Assembly: GCA_034716535.1 (NCBI GenBank)
Contig: JAYEJW010000294.1
Span: 1 to 11,407, forward strand
From: JAYEJW01 sp034716535
GTDB taxonomy: Bacteria > Pseudomonadota > Gammaproteobacteria > Chromatiales > Chromatiaceae
Length of the DNA: 11,407 nt
Reading direction: 5' to 3'
Shown here in pieces: positions 4,365 through 11,301 of this stretch. The notes beneath the pieces were generated by a model. It had not been told where the DNA came from. It worked only from the letters and a program-made list of their open reading frames with translations, and did not search any database. The translations under genes and the position numbers were made by a program. Every line of letters starts with the position of its first letter. Position 1 is the first letter of the stretch.

Positions 4365-7174
4365 AACAGCGGCTTCAGGAATCGTCCCGTGTGGGAGCGC
4401 TCGTCGACGGCGATCTCTTCAGGCGTGCCGACGGCGACCAGCTCGCCGCCCTTGTCGCCGCCTTCGGGACCCAGGTCAATGACCCAGTCGGCGGTCTTGA
4501 TCACGTCTAGGTTGTGCTCGATGACCACCACGGTGTTGCCGTGGTCGCGCAGTCGGTGGAGGACGTCGAGCAGCTGCTTGACGTCATGGAAATGCAGACC
4601 GGTGGTGGGCTCGTCGAGGATGTAGAGGGTGCGGCCGGTGTCGCGCTTGGAAAGCTCCCGGCTGAGCTTCACCCGCTGCGCCTCGCCCCCTGAGAGCGTC
4701 GTGGCGCTCTGTCCCAGACGCACGTACGCAAGCCCAACGTCGGCCAGGGTCTGCAGCTTGCGCCTGACGACGGGCACGGCGGAGAAGAACTCCAGGGCGT
4801 CCTCCACCCTGAGGTCCAGGACCTGATCGATGGTCTTTCCCTTGTAGCGGATCTCCAGGGTTTCGCGGTTGTAGCGGCGGCCCTTGCAGGTGTCGCACTG
4901 GACGTAGACGTCCGGAAGGAAGTGCATCTCCACCCGGATCAACCCGTCCCCCTTGCATGCCTCGCAGCGCCCGCCTCGCACATTGAAGCTGAAGCGCCCG
5001 GAAGTGTAGCCCCTGGAGCGGGCCTCCGGCACGGAGGCGAAGAGCTCCCGAACCGGGTTGAAGAGCCCCGTGTAAGTCGCGGGGTTGGAGCGCGGGGTCC
5101 GGCCGATGGGGCTCTGGTCGATGTCCACGACCTTGTCGAAGTGCTCCAGCCCCTGGACAGCGCGATGGGGCGCCGGACGCAGGCCGGCATTGTTCAGGTG
5201 CCTCGCAGCGACGGGGTAGAGGGTGTCGTTGATCAGGGTCGACTTCCCGGAGCCGGACACTCCGGTGACACAGCAGAAGGTGCCCACCGGGACGGCGGCG
5301 TCGATCTCCTTGAGGTTGTGTCCCGCGGCCCCCAGGATGCGCAGCTCGCGCTCGGGGCTCGCGGCCGTACGGCCGGACGGGATCTCGATGCGCATGGCTC
5401 CCGAGAGATAACGGCCGGTCAGGGAGCTTGGATCGGCGGCGATCTCCTTCGCGGTTCCCTGGGAGACGATCTCGCCGCCGTGGGCGCCGGCCCCAGGACC
5501 CAGGTCCACCACCCGGTCGGCGCAGCGGATGGCCTCCTCGTCGTGCTCGACCACGATGACGGTGTTCCCTAGATCGCGCAGGTGGGTGAGGGTGCGAAGC
5601 AGGCGGGCGTTGTCGCGCTGGTGTAGGCCGATGGAGGGCTCGTCCAGGATGTACATGACGCCCACCAGGCCCGCGCCGATCTGGCTGGCGAGCCGGATGC
5701 GCTGCGCTTCGCCCCCCGAGAGCGTCTCTGCGCTGCGCTCCAGGGTCAGGTACTCCAGCCCCACATCCACAAGGAACCTGAGCCGTTGGGCGACCTCCTT
5801 GATCACCTTGGCGCCGATCTCTCCCCGCTTGCCGGGTAGTGCCAGGTTCTCGAAGAAGTCCAGGGCGTTGCCGACCGGCAGCGCCGCCAGGTCCGGCAGG
5901 TTGTGCTCGGCGACCAGGACATGGCGCGCCGCCTCGTTGAGCCGGGAGCCCTTGCAGGCGGGACAGGGCTGGTGGGAGATATAGCGTGCCAGCTCCTCGC
6001 GCACGGTGTTGGAGTCCGTTTCCCGGTAGCGGCGCTCCATGTTGCGGATGATGCCCTCGAAGGGCCGCGGCTTGCCCTTGCCGCGCTCGTGGGGCAGCTT
6101 CAGCGCGATCTTCTCGCGGCCGGAGCCGTAAAGGACGACCTCCCGGACCCCCTCGGGCAACTCCAGCCAGGCGGTCTCGACGTCGAATCCATAGTGCCCG
6201 CCGAGGGAGCGGATCATCTGGAAGTAGTAGGCGTTGCGACGGTCCCATCCGCGCACCGCCCCGCCGGCGAGGCTGAGCTCCGGGTGTATCACCACCTTCG
6301 CCGGGTCGAAGAACTGCTGTACCCCGAGCCCGTCACAGGTGGGGCAGGCGCCGGCGGGGTTGTTGAAGGAGAACAGCCGCGGTTCCAGATCCGGGATGCT
6401 GTAGCCGCACACCGGGCAGGCGAAGGCGGCGGAGAACAGCAGCTCTTCGTGCCCCGGCTGATCGAGCCAGGCCACTCGCGCCAGGCTGCCGGAGAGGCCG
6501 AGGGCCGTCTCGAAGGACTCGGCGAGACGCAGGTGCAGGTCCGGCCGCACCCGGAAGCGATCGACCACCACCTCGATGCTGTGCTTGCGTTTCAGGTCGA
6601 GCTCCGGGGGCTCGTCGAGCTCGAAGATCTCGCCGTCGATACGGGCGCGGATAAAGCCCTGGGCGTGGAGCTCGCCGAGGAGGCGGTGGTACTCCCCCTT
6701 GCGCTCGGAGACCACCGGGGCCAGGAGCATCAGTTTGCTCCCTTCGGGCAGGGTGAGCACCTGATCCACCATTTGGCTCACGGTCTGGGCCTCGAGGGGC
6801 TCGCCGTGTACTGGACAGCGTGGCGTGCCGACGCGCGCGAACAGCAGGCGCAGGTAATCGTGGATCTCGGTGATGGTGCCGACTGTGGATCGGGGGTTGT
6901 GGGAAGTGGTCTTCTGCTCAATGGAAATCGCGGGCGACAGCCCCTCGATGTGGTCCACGTCCGGCTTGTCCATGATGGACAGGAACTGGCGGGCGTAGGC
7001 GGACAGCGACTCCACATAGCGGCGCTGGCCTTCCGCATAGATGGTATCGAAGGCGAGCGAGGACTTGCCGGACCCGGACAGCCCGGTGAGCACGATCAGT
7101 CGATCCCGCGGCAGGTCGAGGTCGATGTTTTTCAGGTTGTGGGTACGTGCACCGCGGATGCGGATGAAGTCCAT
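4349..7174 (-). CDS. uvrA: Excinuclease ABC subunit A (nucleotide excision repair damage sensor)
   Basis: The protein has 941 residues, against 940 in E. coli. It has two ABC ATPase halves: Walker A GLSGSGKSS (31-39) and GVSGSGKST (638-646), signature LSGGEAQR (485-492 and 827-834), and Walker B YILDEP (508-513 and 851-856). Zinc ligands are present as C253, C256, C277, C280 and as C737, C740, C760, C763, with a further CPAC at 404-407. UvrA dimers find bulky DNA lesions and load UvrB. The start follows GGGAAGG (7190 to 7184) with a 9-nt gap. The last residues after FLKPLL (ERGW) and the stop are encoded within a REP-like palindrome. A LexA-box candidate overlaps the promoter, as expected of an SOS gene. 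Confidence 0.98.
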   Translation of the reverse strand: MDFIRIRGARTHNLKNIDLDLPRDRLIVLTGLSGSGKSSLAFDTIYAEGQRRYVESLSAYARQFLSIMDKPDVDHIEGLSPAISIEQKTTSHNPRSTVGTITEIHDYLRLLFARVGTPRCPVHGEPLEAQTVSQMVDQVLTLPEGSKLMLLAPVVSERKGEYHRLLGELHAQGFIRARIDGEIFELDEPPELDLKRKHSIEVVVDRFRVRPDLHLRLAESFETALGLSGSLARVAWLDQPGHEELLFSAAFACPVCGYSIPDLEPRLFSFNNPAGACPTCDGLGVQQFFDPAKVVIHPELSLAGGAVRGWDRRNAYYFQMIRSLGGHYGFDVETAWLELPEGVREVVLYGSGREKIALKLPHERGKGKPRPFEGIIRNMERRYRETDSNTVREELARYISHQPCPACKGSRLNEAARHVLVAEHNLPDLAALPVGNALDFFENLALPGKRGEIGAKVIKEVAQRLRFLVDVGLEYLTLERSAETLSGGEAQRIRLASQIGAGLVGVMYILDEPSIGLHQRDNARLLRTLTHLRDLGNTVIVVEHDEEAIRCADRVVDLGPGAGAHGGEIVSQGTAKEIAADPSSLTGRYLSGAMRIEIPSGRTAASPERELRILGAAGHNLKEIDAAVPVGTFCCVTGVSGSGKSTLINDTLYPVAARHLNNAGLRPAPHRAVQGLEHFDKVVDIDQSPIGRTPRSNPATYTGLFNPVRELFASVPEARSRGYTSGRFSFNVRGGRCEACKGDGLIRVEMHFLPDVYVQCDTCKGRRYNRETLEIRYKGKTIDQVLDLRVEDALEFFSAVPVVRRKLQTLADVGLAYVRLGQSATTLSGGEAQRVKLSRELSKRDTGRTLYILDEPTTGLHFHDVKQLLDVLHRLRDHGNTVVVIEHNLDVIKTADWVIDLGPEGGDKGGELVAVGTPEEIAVDERSHTGRFLKPLLERGW

Positions 7175-7199
7175 TACTCAAGACCTTCCCAGGGTCAAA

Positions 7200-7215
7200 C
7201 TGCTACTATAGACAG
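7200..7215 (-). promoter_or_regulatory. LexA (SOS) box candidate of uvrA
   Basis: Read on the minus strand, the site is CTGTCTATAGTAGCAG. That is CTGT, eight AT-rich bases and GCAG, one mismatch from the gammaproteobacterial CTGT-N8-ACAG operator. It overlaps the proposed uvrA -10 box and lies 25 bp before the uvrA start, where LexA would block the polymerase. It may also affect the divergent yajR. Confidence 0.65.
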
Positions 7216-7234
7216 CCTTTAGTGTCGGAGGCAA
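7205..7234 (-). promoter_or_regulatory. Probable uvrA promoter
   Basis: On the minus strand, TTGCCT (7234 to 7229) and TATAGT (7210 to 7205) are separated by 18 bp. The -10 matches the consensus at five of six positions and the -35 at four of six. The -10 lies inside the LexA-box candidate. The start of transcription would be near 7198, giving a leader of about 24 nt that still includes the Shine-Dalgarno site. Confidence 0.5.
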
Positions 7235-7245
7235 AGCATAGTTTC

Positions 7246-8625
7246 ATGAGCAGTTCCAGACAGCCGGTGTCGCCGATGTCGAGGTCCGAGAGGCGGGCCG
7301 CCGTGGGTCTGGCCGGGATCTTCGCGCTCCGCATGCTGGGGCTGTTTCTTATCCTGCCCGTATTCGCCCTGCATGCGGAGGGTCTGCCCGGGACCACGCC
7401 GCTGCTCATCGGTCTCGCTATCGGGGCCTACGGGCTGACCCAGGCGCTGCTGCAGATCCCCTTCGGAATGCTCTCGGATCGCATCGGACGCAAGCCCGTG
7501 ATCTTCGGCGGGCTGATCCTGTTCGCGATCGGCAGCGTGGTCGCGGCGCTCGCCGACGACATCCAGGGCGTCATCCTGGGCCGGGTTCTGCAGGGCAGTG
7601 GGGCCATTGCCGCCGCGGTGATGGCTCTCGCGGCCGACCTGACTCGCGAGGAGGTGCGCACGCGGGCCATGGCGGGCATCGGCGTGAGCATCGGCATGGC
7701 CTTTGCCTTGGCCTTGGTGCTGGGGCCGGTGCTGGCCCAGGGCATCGGCCTTGACGGGATTTTCTGGTTCACAGCCCTGCTCGCCCTCGGCGGTATCCTG
7801 ATCCTGGCGTTGGTGGTTCCCACGCCGGATCACTCCAGCGTGCACCGGGACGCGGAGCCGGTGGCGAGCCAGATCCGCGGCGTTCTAGCGCAGCGGGAGC
7901 TTCTGCGCCTGGACTTCGGGGTCCTCACCCTGCACATGCTGATGACGTCCCTGTTCCTGGTCGTCCCCCTGTCCTTGGCCGCGGCGGGGCTCGCAGCGGC
8001 ACACCACTGGTGGGTCTATCTGCCCGTTCTGGTTCTCTCGATGGTCGCCATGGTGCCCTTCATCATCCAGGCGGAGAGCAAGGGGCGCATGAAACCCGTC
8101 TTCCTCGGCGCGGTCCTGGTTCTGGTGTTGGCGCTGGTCGGTCTCTATGAGCTGCGCTCCGGAATCGCCTCCCTGGCGATCTTTCTGTTCCTTTTCTTCA
8201 CCGCTTTCAACCTGCTGGAGGCATCCCTGCCGTCCCTGATCTCCAAGATTGCCCCGGCCGGCGCGAAGGGCACGGCGATGGGGGTCTTCTCGACCTCTCA
8301 GTTTGCCGGCGCCTTTTTCGGCGGATTGCTGGGCGGGTGGGTGCATCAAGAGTACGGAGAGGGTGCGGTTTTTCTGTTCTGCGCCGCCGCCGCAGTGGTA
8401 TGGTTTCTCGTCGCCAGCACGATGGGCAGTCCGCGGCGGGTGAGCAGTCGGGTGATCCGCGTCGGTGCCGTCGGGGCCAGCGACGGGCCGGTTCTTCAAC
8501 ATCGGCTGCTCGAGATCCCCGGTGTGGAGGAAGCGCTGGTGACAGAGGAGGGGCTCGCCTACCTCAAGGTGGACAATCGTCGGCTCGATTGGGCAAGATT
8601 GCAGGCATTCTCCGCGGGGGCCTAG
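7246..8625 (+). CDS. yajR: MFS transporter with C-terminal YAM-like domain (YajR family)
   Basis: From the ATG at 7246 the protein has 459 residues. It follows E. coli YajR closely: ERRAAVGLAGIFALRMLG near the start, motif A as GMLSDRIGRKP (74-84), LGRVLQGSGAIAAAVMAL (111-128), PSLISKIAPAGAKGTAMGV (329-347) and STSQFAGAFFGGLLGGW (349-365). About twelve hydrophobic segments lie between residues 20 and 392. Residues about 400-459 (VLQHRLLEIPGVEEALVTEE, then AYLKVDNRRLDWARLQ) match the ferredoxin-like YAM domain of YajR. It is an inner-membrane proton-coupled exporter-type protein, and its substrate is not established. Start choice is uncertain: GTG at 7222 has no Shine-Dalgarno site, while GGAGG at 7227-7231 is 14 nt before 7246, longer than usual. 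Confidence 0.9.
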   Translation: MSSSRQPVSPMSRSERRAAVGLAGIFALRMLGLFLILPVFALHAEGLPGTTPLLIGLAIGAYGLTQALLQIPFGMLSDRIGRKPVIFGGLILFAIGSVVAALADDIQGVILGRVLQGSGAIAAAVMALAADLTREEVRTRAMAGIGVSIGMAFALALVLGPVLAQGIGLDGIFWFTALLALGGILILALVVPTPDHSSVHRDAEPVASQIRGVLAQRELLRLDFGVLTLHMLMTSLFLVVPLSLAAAGLAAAHHWWVYLPVLVLSMVAMVPFIIQAESKGRMKPVFLGAVLVLVLALVGLYELRSGIASLAIFLFLFFTAFNLLEASLPSLISKIAPAGAKGTAMGVFSTSQFAGAFFGGLLGGWVHQEYGEGAVFLFCAAAAVVWFLVASTMGSPRRVSSRVIRVGAVGASDGPVLQHRLLEIPGVEEALVTEEGLAYLKVDNRRLDWARLQAFSAGA

Positions 8626-8747
8626 TACAGGCGCGATTAAGACTCCGTAACAAGAGACAGAGAGAGTCTCACACGAAGCCGCGAAGGGCGCGAAGAAAAT
8701 CTACTGGCAAGATGACTGTTAGAGAAACTTAGGCGCTGCTGTACTAG
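8622..8747. mobile_element. MITE-like element, 126 bp, with terminal inverted repeats
   Basis: CTAGTACAG at 8622-8630 is perfectly mirrored by CTGTACTAG at 8739-8747. The match continues inward imperfectly (GCGCgatTAAG on the left; GCGCcTAAG on the right read in reverse), giving ends of about 20 bp. The interior (8690-8717) carries CGAAG three times at 8-9-nt spacing and no coding capacity. A TA lies at each end inside the CTAG, consistent with TA target duplication as in IS630/Tc1-type MITEs. The left end contains the yajR stop TAG. An IS-derived non-autonomous repeat fits best. Multicopy status cannot be shown from one copy. Confidence 0.55.
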
Positions 8748-8791
8748 CCCGCGCTCAGTGGGGGGCGACAGGTTTTTCGTCGATTCCATCG

Positions 8792-8806
8792 CCGTCCTTC
8801 GGACGG
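8792..8806 (+). other. Hairpin in ssb leader region
   Basis: CCGTCC at 8792-8797 pairs perfectly with GGACGG at 8801-8806 around TTC. No T-run follows on either strand, so termination is unlikely. It lies 62 nt before ssb in a 121-nt region for which I find no convincing promoter. Confidence 0.4.
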
Positions 8807-8822
8807 TCCATCAACAAGGCGG

Positions 8823-8847
8823 GAACCGCTGAATACTTCTGCGGTTC
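8823..8847 (+). promoter_or_regulatory. Stem-loop in ssb 5' leader
   Basis: GAACCGC at 8823-8829 pairs with GCGGTTC at 8841-8847 around an AT-rich 11-nt loop (TGAATACTTCT). It ends 10 nt before the ssb Shine-Dalgarno region (AAGAGGAG at 8858-8865), a position suited to modulating translation or mRNA stability. The role is inferred. Confidence 0.4.
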
Positions 8848-8868
8848 GTTAAGGGCCAAGAGGAGCCT

Positions 8869-9333
8869 ATGTCCAGAGGAAGCGTCAATAAAGTGATCCT
8901 GATCGGCAATCTGGGAGCCGATCCGGAGACTCGTTACATGCCGAACGGCAATGCCGTGGCGAATATCAACATTGCGACCAGCGAGCAATGGCGTGACCGC
9001 AACACCGGCGAGAATCAGGAGCGAACCGAGTGGCACCGCGTCGCCTTGTTCGGAAAGCTCGGTGAGATCGCGGGCCAATACCTGCGAAAGGGCGCCAAGG
9101 TCTATATCGAGGGAAAGATCCGGACCCGAAAGTGGCAGGACCAGAGCGGGCAGGATCGCTATTCCACGGAGGTGGTCGCAGATCAGATGCAGATGCTGGA
9201 CAGTCGTGGGGGCGGTGCGTCGGTGCCCTTCGACGAGCCGGGTGGCGGCCAGCCCCAGCGCGTTGGTGAAGCTCCCCAACCCCAACCCCAGCCGCTGGAA
9301 AAGCCGGACTTCGACGACGACATTCCCTTCTGA
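8869..9333 (+). CDS. ssb: Single-stranded DNA-binding protein
   Basis: The protein has 154 residues. The OB-fold (about 1-110) shows MSRGSVNKVILIGNLGADPE, then NIATSEQWRDRNTGENQERT, the TEWHRVALFGKLGEIAGQYL block and KGAKVYIEGKIRTRKWQDQ, with the conserved tryptophans and aromatic residues used for base stacking. A short Gly/Pro/Gln linker (GGGQPQ, PQPQPQP) leads to the acidic tip DFDDDIPF, the docking peptide for repair and replication proteins. The linker is shorter than in E. coli SSB (178 residues). The Shine-Dalgarno site AGGAG (8861-8865) is close to the ATG. It is next to yajR and near uvrA, a common gammaproteobacterial grouping, and only 9 nt separate it from rfbB. Confidence 0.97.
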   Translation: MSRGSVNKVILIGNLGADPETRYMPNGNAVANINIATSEQWRDRNTGENQERTEWHRVALFGKLGEIAGQYLRKGAKVYIEGKIRTRKWQDQSGQDRYSTEVVADQMQMLDSRGGGASVPFDEPGGGQPQRVGEAPQPQPQPLEKPDFDDDIPF

Positions 9334-9337
9334 GGGT
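9332..9337 (+). promoter_or_regulatory. rfbB Shine-Dalgarno overlapping the ssb stop
   Basis: GAGGGT at 9332-9337 starts inside the ssb TGA stop (9331-9333) and precedes the GTG at 9343 by 5 nt. The layout suggests that ribosomes finishing ssb help start rfbB. It also fixes the GTG as the start, since the family TGGAGFIG motif follows at residues 7-14. Confidence 0.6.
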
Positions 9338-9342
9338 CCACC

Positions 9343-10404
9343 GTGAAGACGTTGCTCGTGACCGGCGGCGCCGGTTTCATCGGTGGCAATTTCGTCCATT
9401 TCATCTTGGACGGGACCGACGCACAGATCGTTAACCTGGACAAGCTCACCTATGCCGGAAATCTGGACACCCTGGCACCGCTGCGCGGCGACAGCCGCCA
9501 CGTCTTCGTCCAGGGCGACATCGCAGACCGCGCGCTGGTCGCCCGCCTGCTCGCGGACTACAGGGTGGACGCGGTTGTTAACTTCGCCGCGGAGAGCCAC
9601 GTGGACCGCTCGATCGACGGACCGGCCGATTTCGTCGAGACCAACGTCGTCGGTACCTTCAACCTGCTCGATTGCGCGAGGGAATACTGGTCCGGACTCG
9701 GCAACGCCGGCAGAGACGGTTTCCGATTCCTGCACGTCTCCACGGATGAGGTGTACGGCTCGCTCGGGTCCTCGGGCAAGTTCACCGAGACCACCCCCTA
9801 TGCCCCGAACTCGCCGTACTCGGCCTCTAAGGCAGCGTCCGATCACCTGGTGCGGGCCTGGTACCACACCTACGGCATGCCGGTATTGACCACTAACTGC
9901 TCGAACAATTACGGTCCCTATCAGTTCCCCGAGAAGTTGATCCCGCTCATGATCCTCAAGTCTATGAGAGGAGAGCCGCTGCCCATCTACGGCGATGGCG
10001 GCAACATCCGCGATTGGCTTTATGTGGAAGACCATTGCCGAGCCATCTGGCGGGTGCTGGAGGCCGGGCGCCCCGGCGAGGTCTACAACGTGGGTGGTGG
10101 CAGTGAGCGCACCAACCTGCAGGTGGTGGACACCCTCTGTGGCCTGCTCGACGAGCTGCTGCCCCACTCTCCCCACCGCCCCCATGCAGACCTGAAGACC
10201 TTTGTCGCTGATCGTCCGGGACACGACCGGCGTTATGCCATTGACGCGAACAAGCTCAAGGCGGAGCTCGGTTGGGAGCCCCGGGAGAGCTTCGAGAGCG
10301 GACTGCGACGCACGGTGCGCTGGTACCTGGAGAATCAGGCCTGGTGCGGGCGCGTGACCGACGGCAGCTATCGCGGCGAGCGGTTGGGTGGCGGTGCGGA
10401 GTAA
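9343..10404 (+). CDS. rfbB: dTDP-glucose 4,6-dehydratase
   Basis: The protein has 353 residues and is an extended short-chain dehydrogenase. The NAD-binding motif TGGAGFIG is at 7-14, and the catalytic set is T134-D135-E136 in HVSTDEVYGS plus Y159-x3-K163 in NSPYSASKAASD. Other family blocks are NFAAESHVDRSIDGP (80-94), NCSNNYGPYQFPEKLIPL and GDGGNIRDWLYVEDHCRAI. It converts dTDP-glucose to dTDP-4-keto-6-deoxyglucose, the second step of dTDP-L-rhamnose synthesis. This feeds O-antigen or other surface glycans, but the same intermediate also leads to other 6-deoxysugars. The symbol rmlB is equivalent. The gene is joined to ssb by a 9-nt gap and to rfbA by 12 nt. Confidence 0.96.
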   Translation: MKTLLVTGGAGFIGGNFVHFILDGTDAQIVNLDKLTYAGNLDTLAPLRGDSRHVFVQGDIADRALVARLLADYRVDAVVNFAAESHVDRSIDGPADFVETNVVGTFNLLDCAREYWSGLGNAGRDGFRFLHVSTDEVYGSLGSSGKFTETTPYAPNSPYSASKAASDHLVRAWYHTYGMPVLTTNCSNNYGPYQFPEKLIPLMILKSMRGEPLPIYGDGGNIRDWLYVEDHCRAIWRVLEAGRPGEVYNVGGGSERTNLQVVDTLCGLLDELLPHSPHRPHADLKTFVADRPGHDRRYAIDANKLKAELGWEPRESFESGLRRTVRWYLENQAWCGRVTDGSYRGERLGGGAE

Positions 10405-10416
10405 GGAGAGGCCGGA

Positions 10417-11301
10417 GTGAACAGGAAGGGCATCATTCTCGCCGGCGGTTCCGGGACGCGCCTCTATCCCCTGACCCATACGATCAGCAAACAGCTGCTG
10501 CCGGTCTACGACAAGCCCATGATCTACTATCCCCTGTCTACGCTCATGCTGGCGGGGGTACGGGAGATCCTGGTCATTACGACGCCACGGGACGAAAGCG
10601 CCTTCCGTGATCTTTTGGGGGATGGCAGCCAGTGGGGCATCCGTTTGAGTTACGGGGTGCAGCCGGACCCCGGCGGATTGGCGCAGGCCTTCATCATAGG
10701 CCGGAAGTTCCTGGCCGGCGATCCCTGTTGCCTGATTCTCGGGGACAATATCTTTTACGGGCACGGTCTGGTGCAGCAGTTGCGCGCGGCCGCGGCGCGT
10801 GAGCGGGGCGCCACCGTCTTCGGCTACTGGGTCAAGGACCCGGAGCGTTACGGCGTCGCGGAGTTCGATGCCGGCGGGAACGTGGTCAGCCTGGAAGAGA
10901 AGCCGAGGTTTCCAAAGTCCAATTTTGCCGTGACCGGCGTCTATTTCTATGACGGCAAGGTGTGCGAGCTGGCCGCTGCCCTGAGCCCCTCCAGCCGCGG
11001 CGAGCTGGAGATTACCGATCTCAACAACCTCTACCTGGCGCACGGAGAGCTCTACCTTGAGACGCTTGGACGTGGGACCGCCTGGCTGGACACCGGTACC
11101 CACGAATCCCTGATGCAGGCCGGCAACTTCATCGAGACCATTGAGCAGCGTCAGGGTCTCAAGATCTGTTGTCCCGAAGAGGTTGCCTACCAAAAGCGTT
11201 GGATCGACGGGGATCAACTGCGCGAGATCGCACGGGGGCTGCGCAAGAGCGGCTATGGTGAGTATTTGATGGGGCTTTTGGAGCGGGGAATCGAGCCATG
11301 A
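10417..11301 (+). CDS. rfbA: Glucose-1-phosphate thymidylyltransferase
   Basis: The protein has 294 residues, the usual length. The nucleotidyltransferase signature GGSGTRLYPLT is at 10-20 and SKQLLPVYDKPMIYYPL at 24-40, with K25 the likely phosphate-binding lysine. LILGDNIFYGHG follows with metal-binding D110. EEKPRFPKSN (160-169) supplies the sugar-binding Glu and Lys, and AWLDTGTHESL (222-232) holds the second metal Asp. It joins dTTP and glucose-1-phosphate to make dTDP-glucose, the committed and rhamnose-inhibited first step. The start is a GTG behind AAGGAGAGG (10403-10411). Its stop overlaps the rfbC start by four bases. The symbol rmlA is equivalent. Confidence 0.96.
   Translation: MNRKGIILAGGSGTRLYPLTHTISKQLLPVYDKPMIYYPLSTLMLAGVREILVITTPRDESAFRDLLGDGSQWGIRLSYGVQPDPGGLAQAFIIGRKFLAGDPCCLILGDNIFYGHGLVQQLRAAAARERGATVFGYWVKDPERYGVAEFDAGGNVVSLEEKPRFPKSNFAVTGVYFYDGKVCELAAALSPSSRGELEITDLNNLYLAHGELYLETLGRGTAWLDTGTHESLMQAGNFIETIEQRQGLKICCPEEVAYQKRWIDGDQLREIARGLRKSGYGEYLMGLLERGIEP

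Noticed and set aside
5903..7222. A 439-codon plus-strand frame antisense to uvrA, and a 554-codon minus-strand frame at 4584-6248
   Set aside because: Both lie within uvrA, which has every catalytic motif. The products are low-complexity Arg/Gly/Pro-rich or lack family features, as expected of GC-rich shadow frames.
8755..11217. An 820-codon open frame on the minus strand across ssb, rfbB and rfbA
   Set aside because: It is codon-aligned with all three plus-strand genes, which happen to share one frame, so it only needs TTA, CTA and TCA codons to be absent in GC-rich genes. The product has no recognisable domain and the sense genes are certain.
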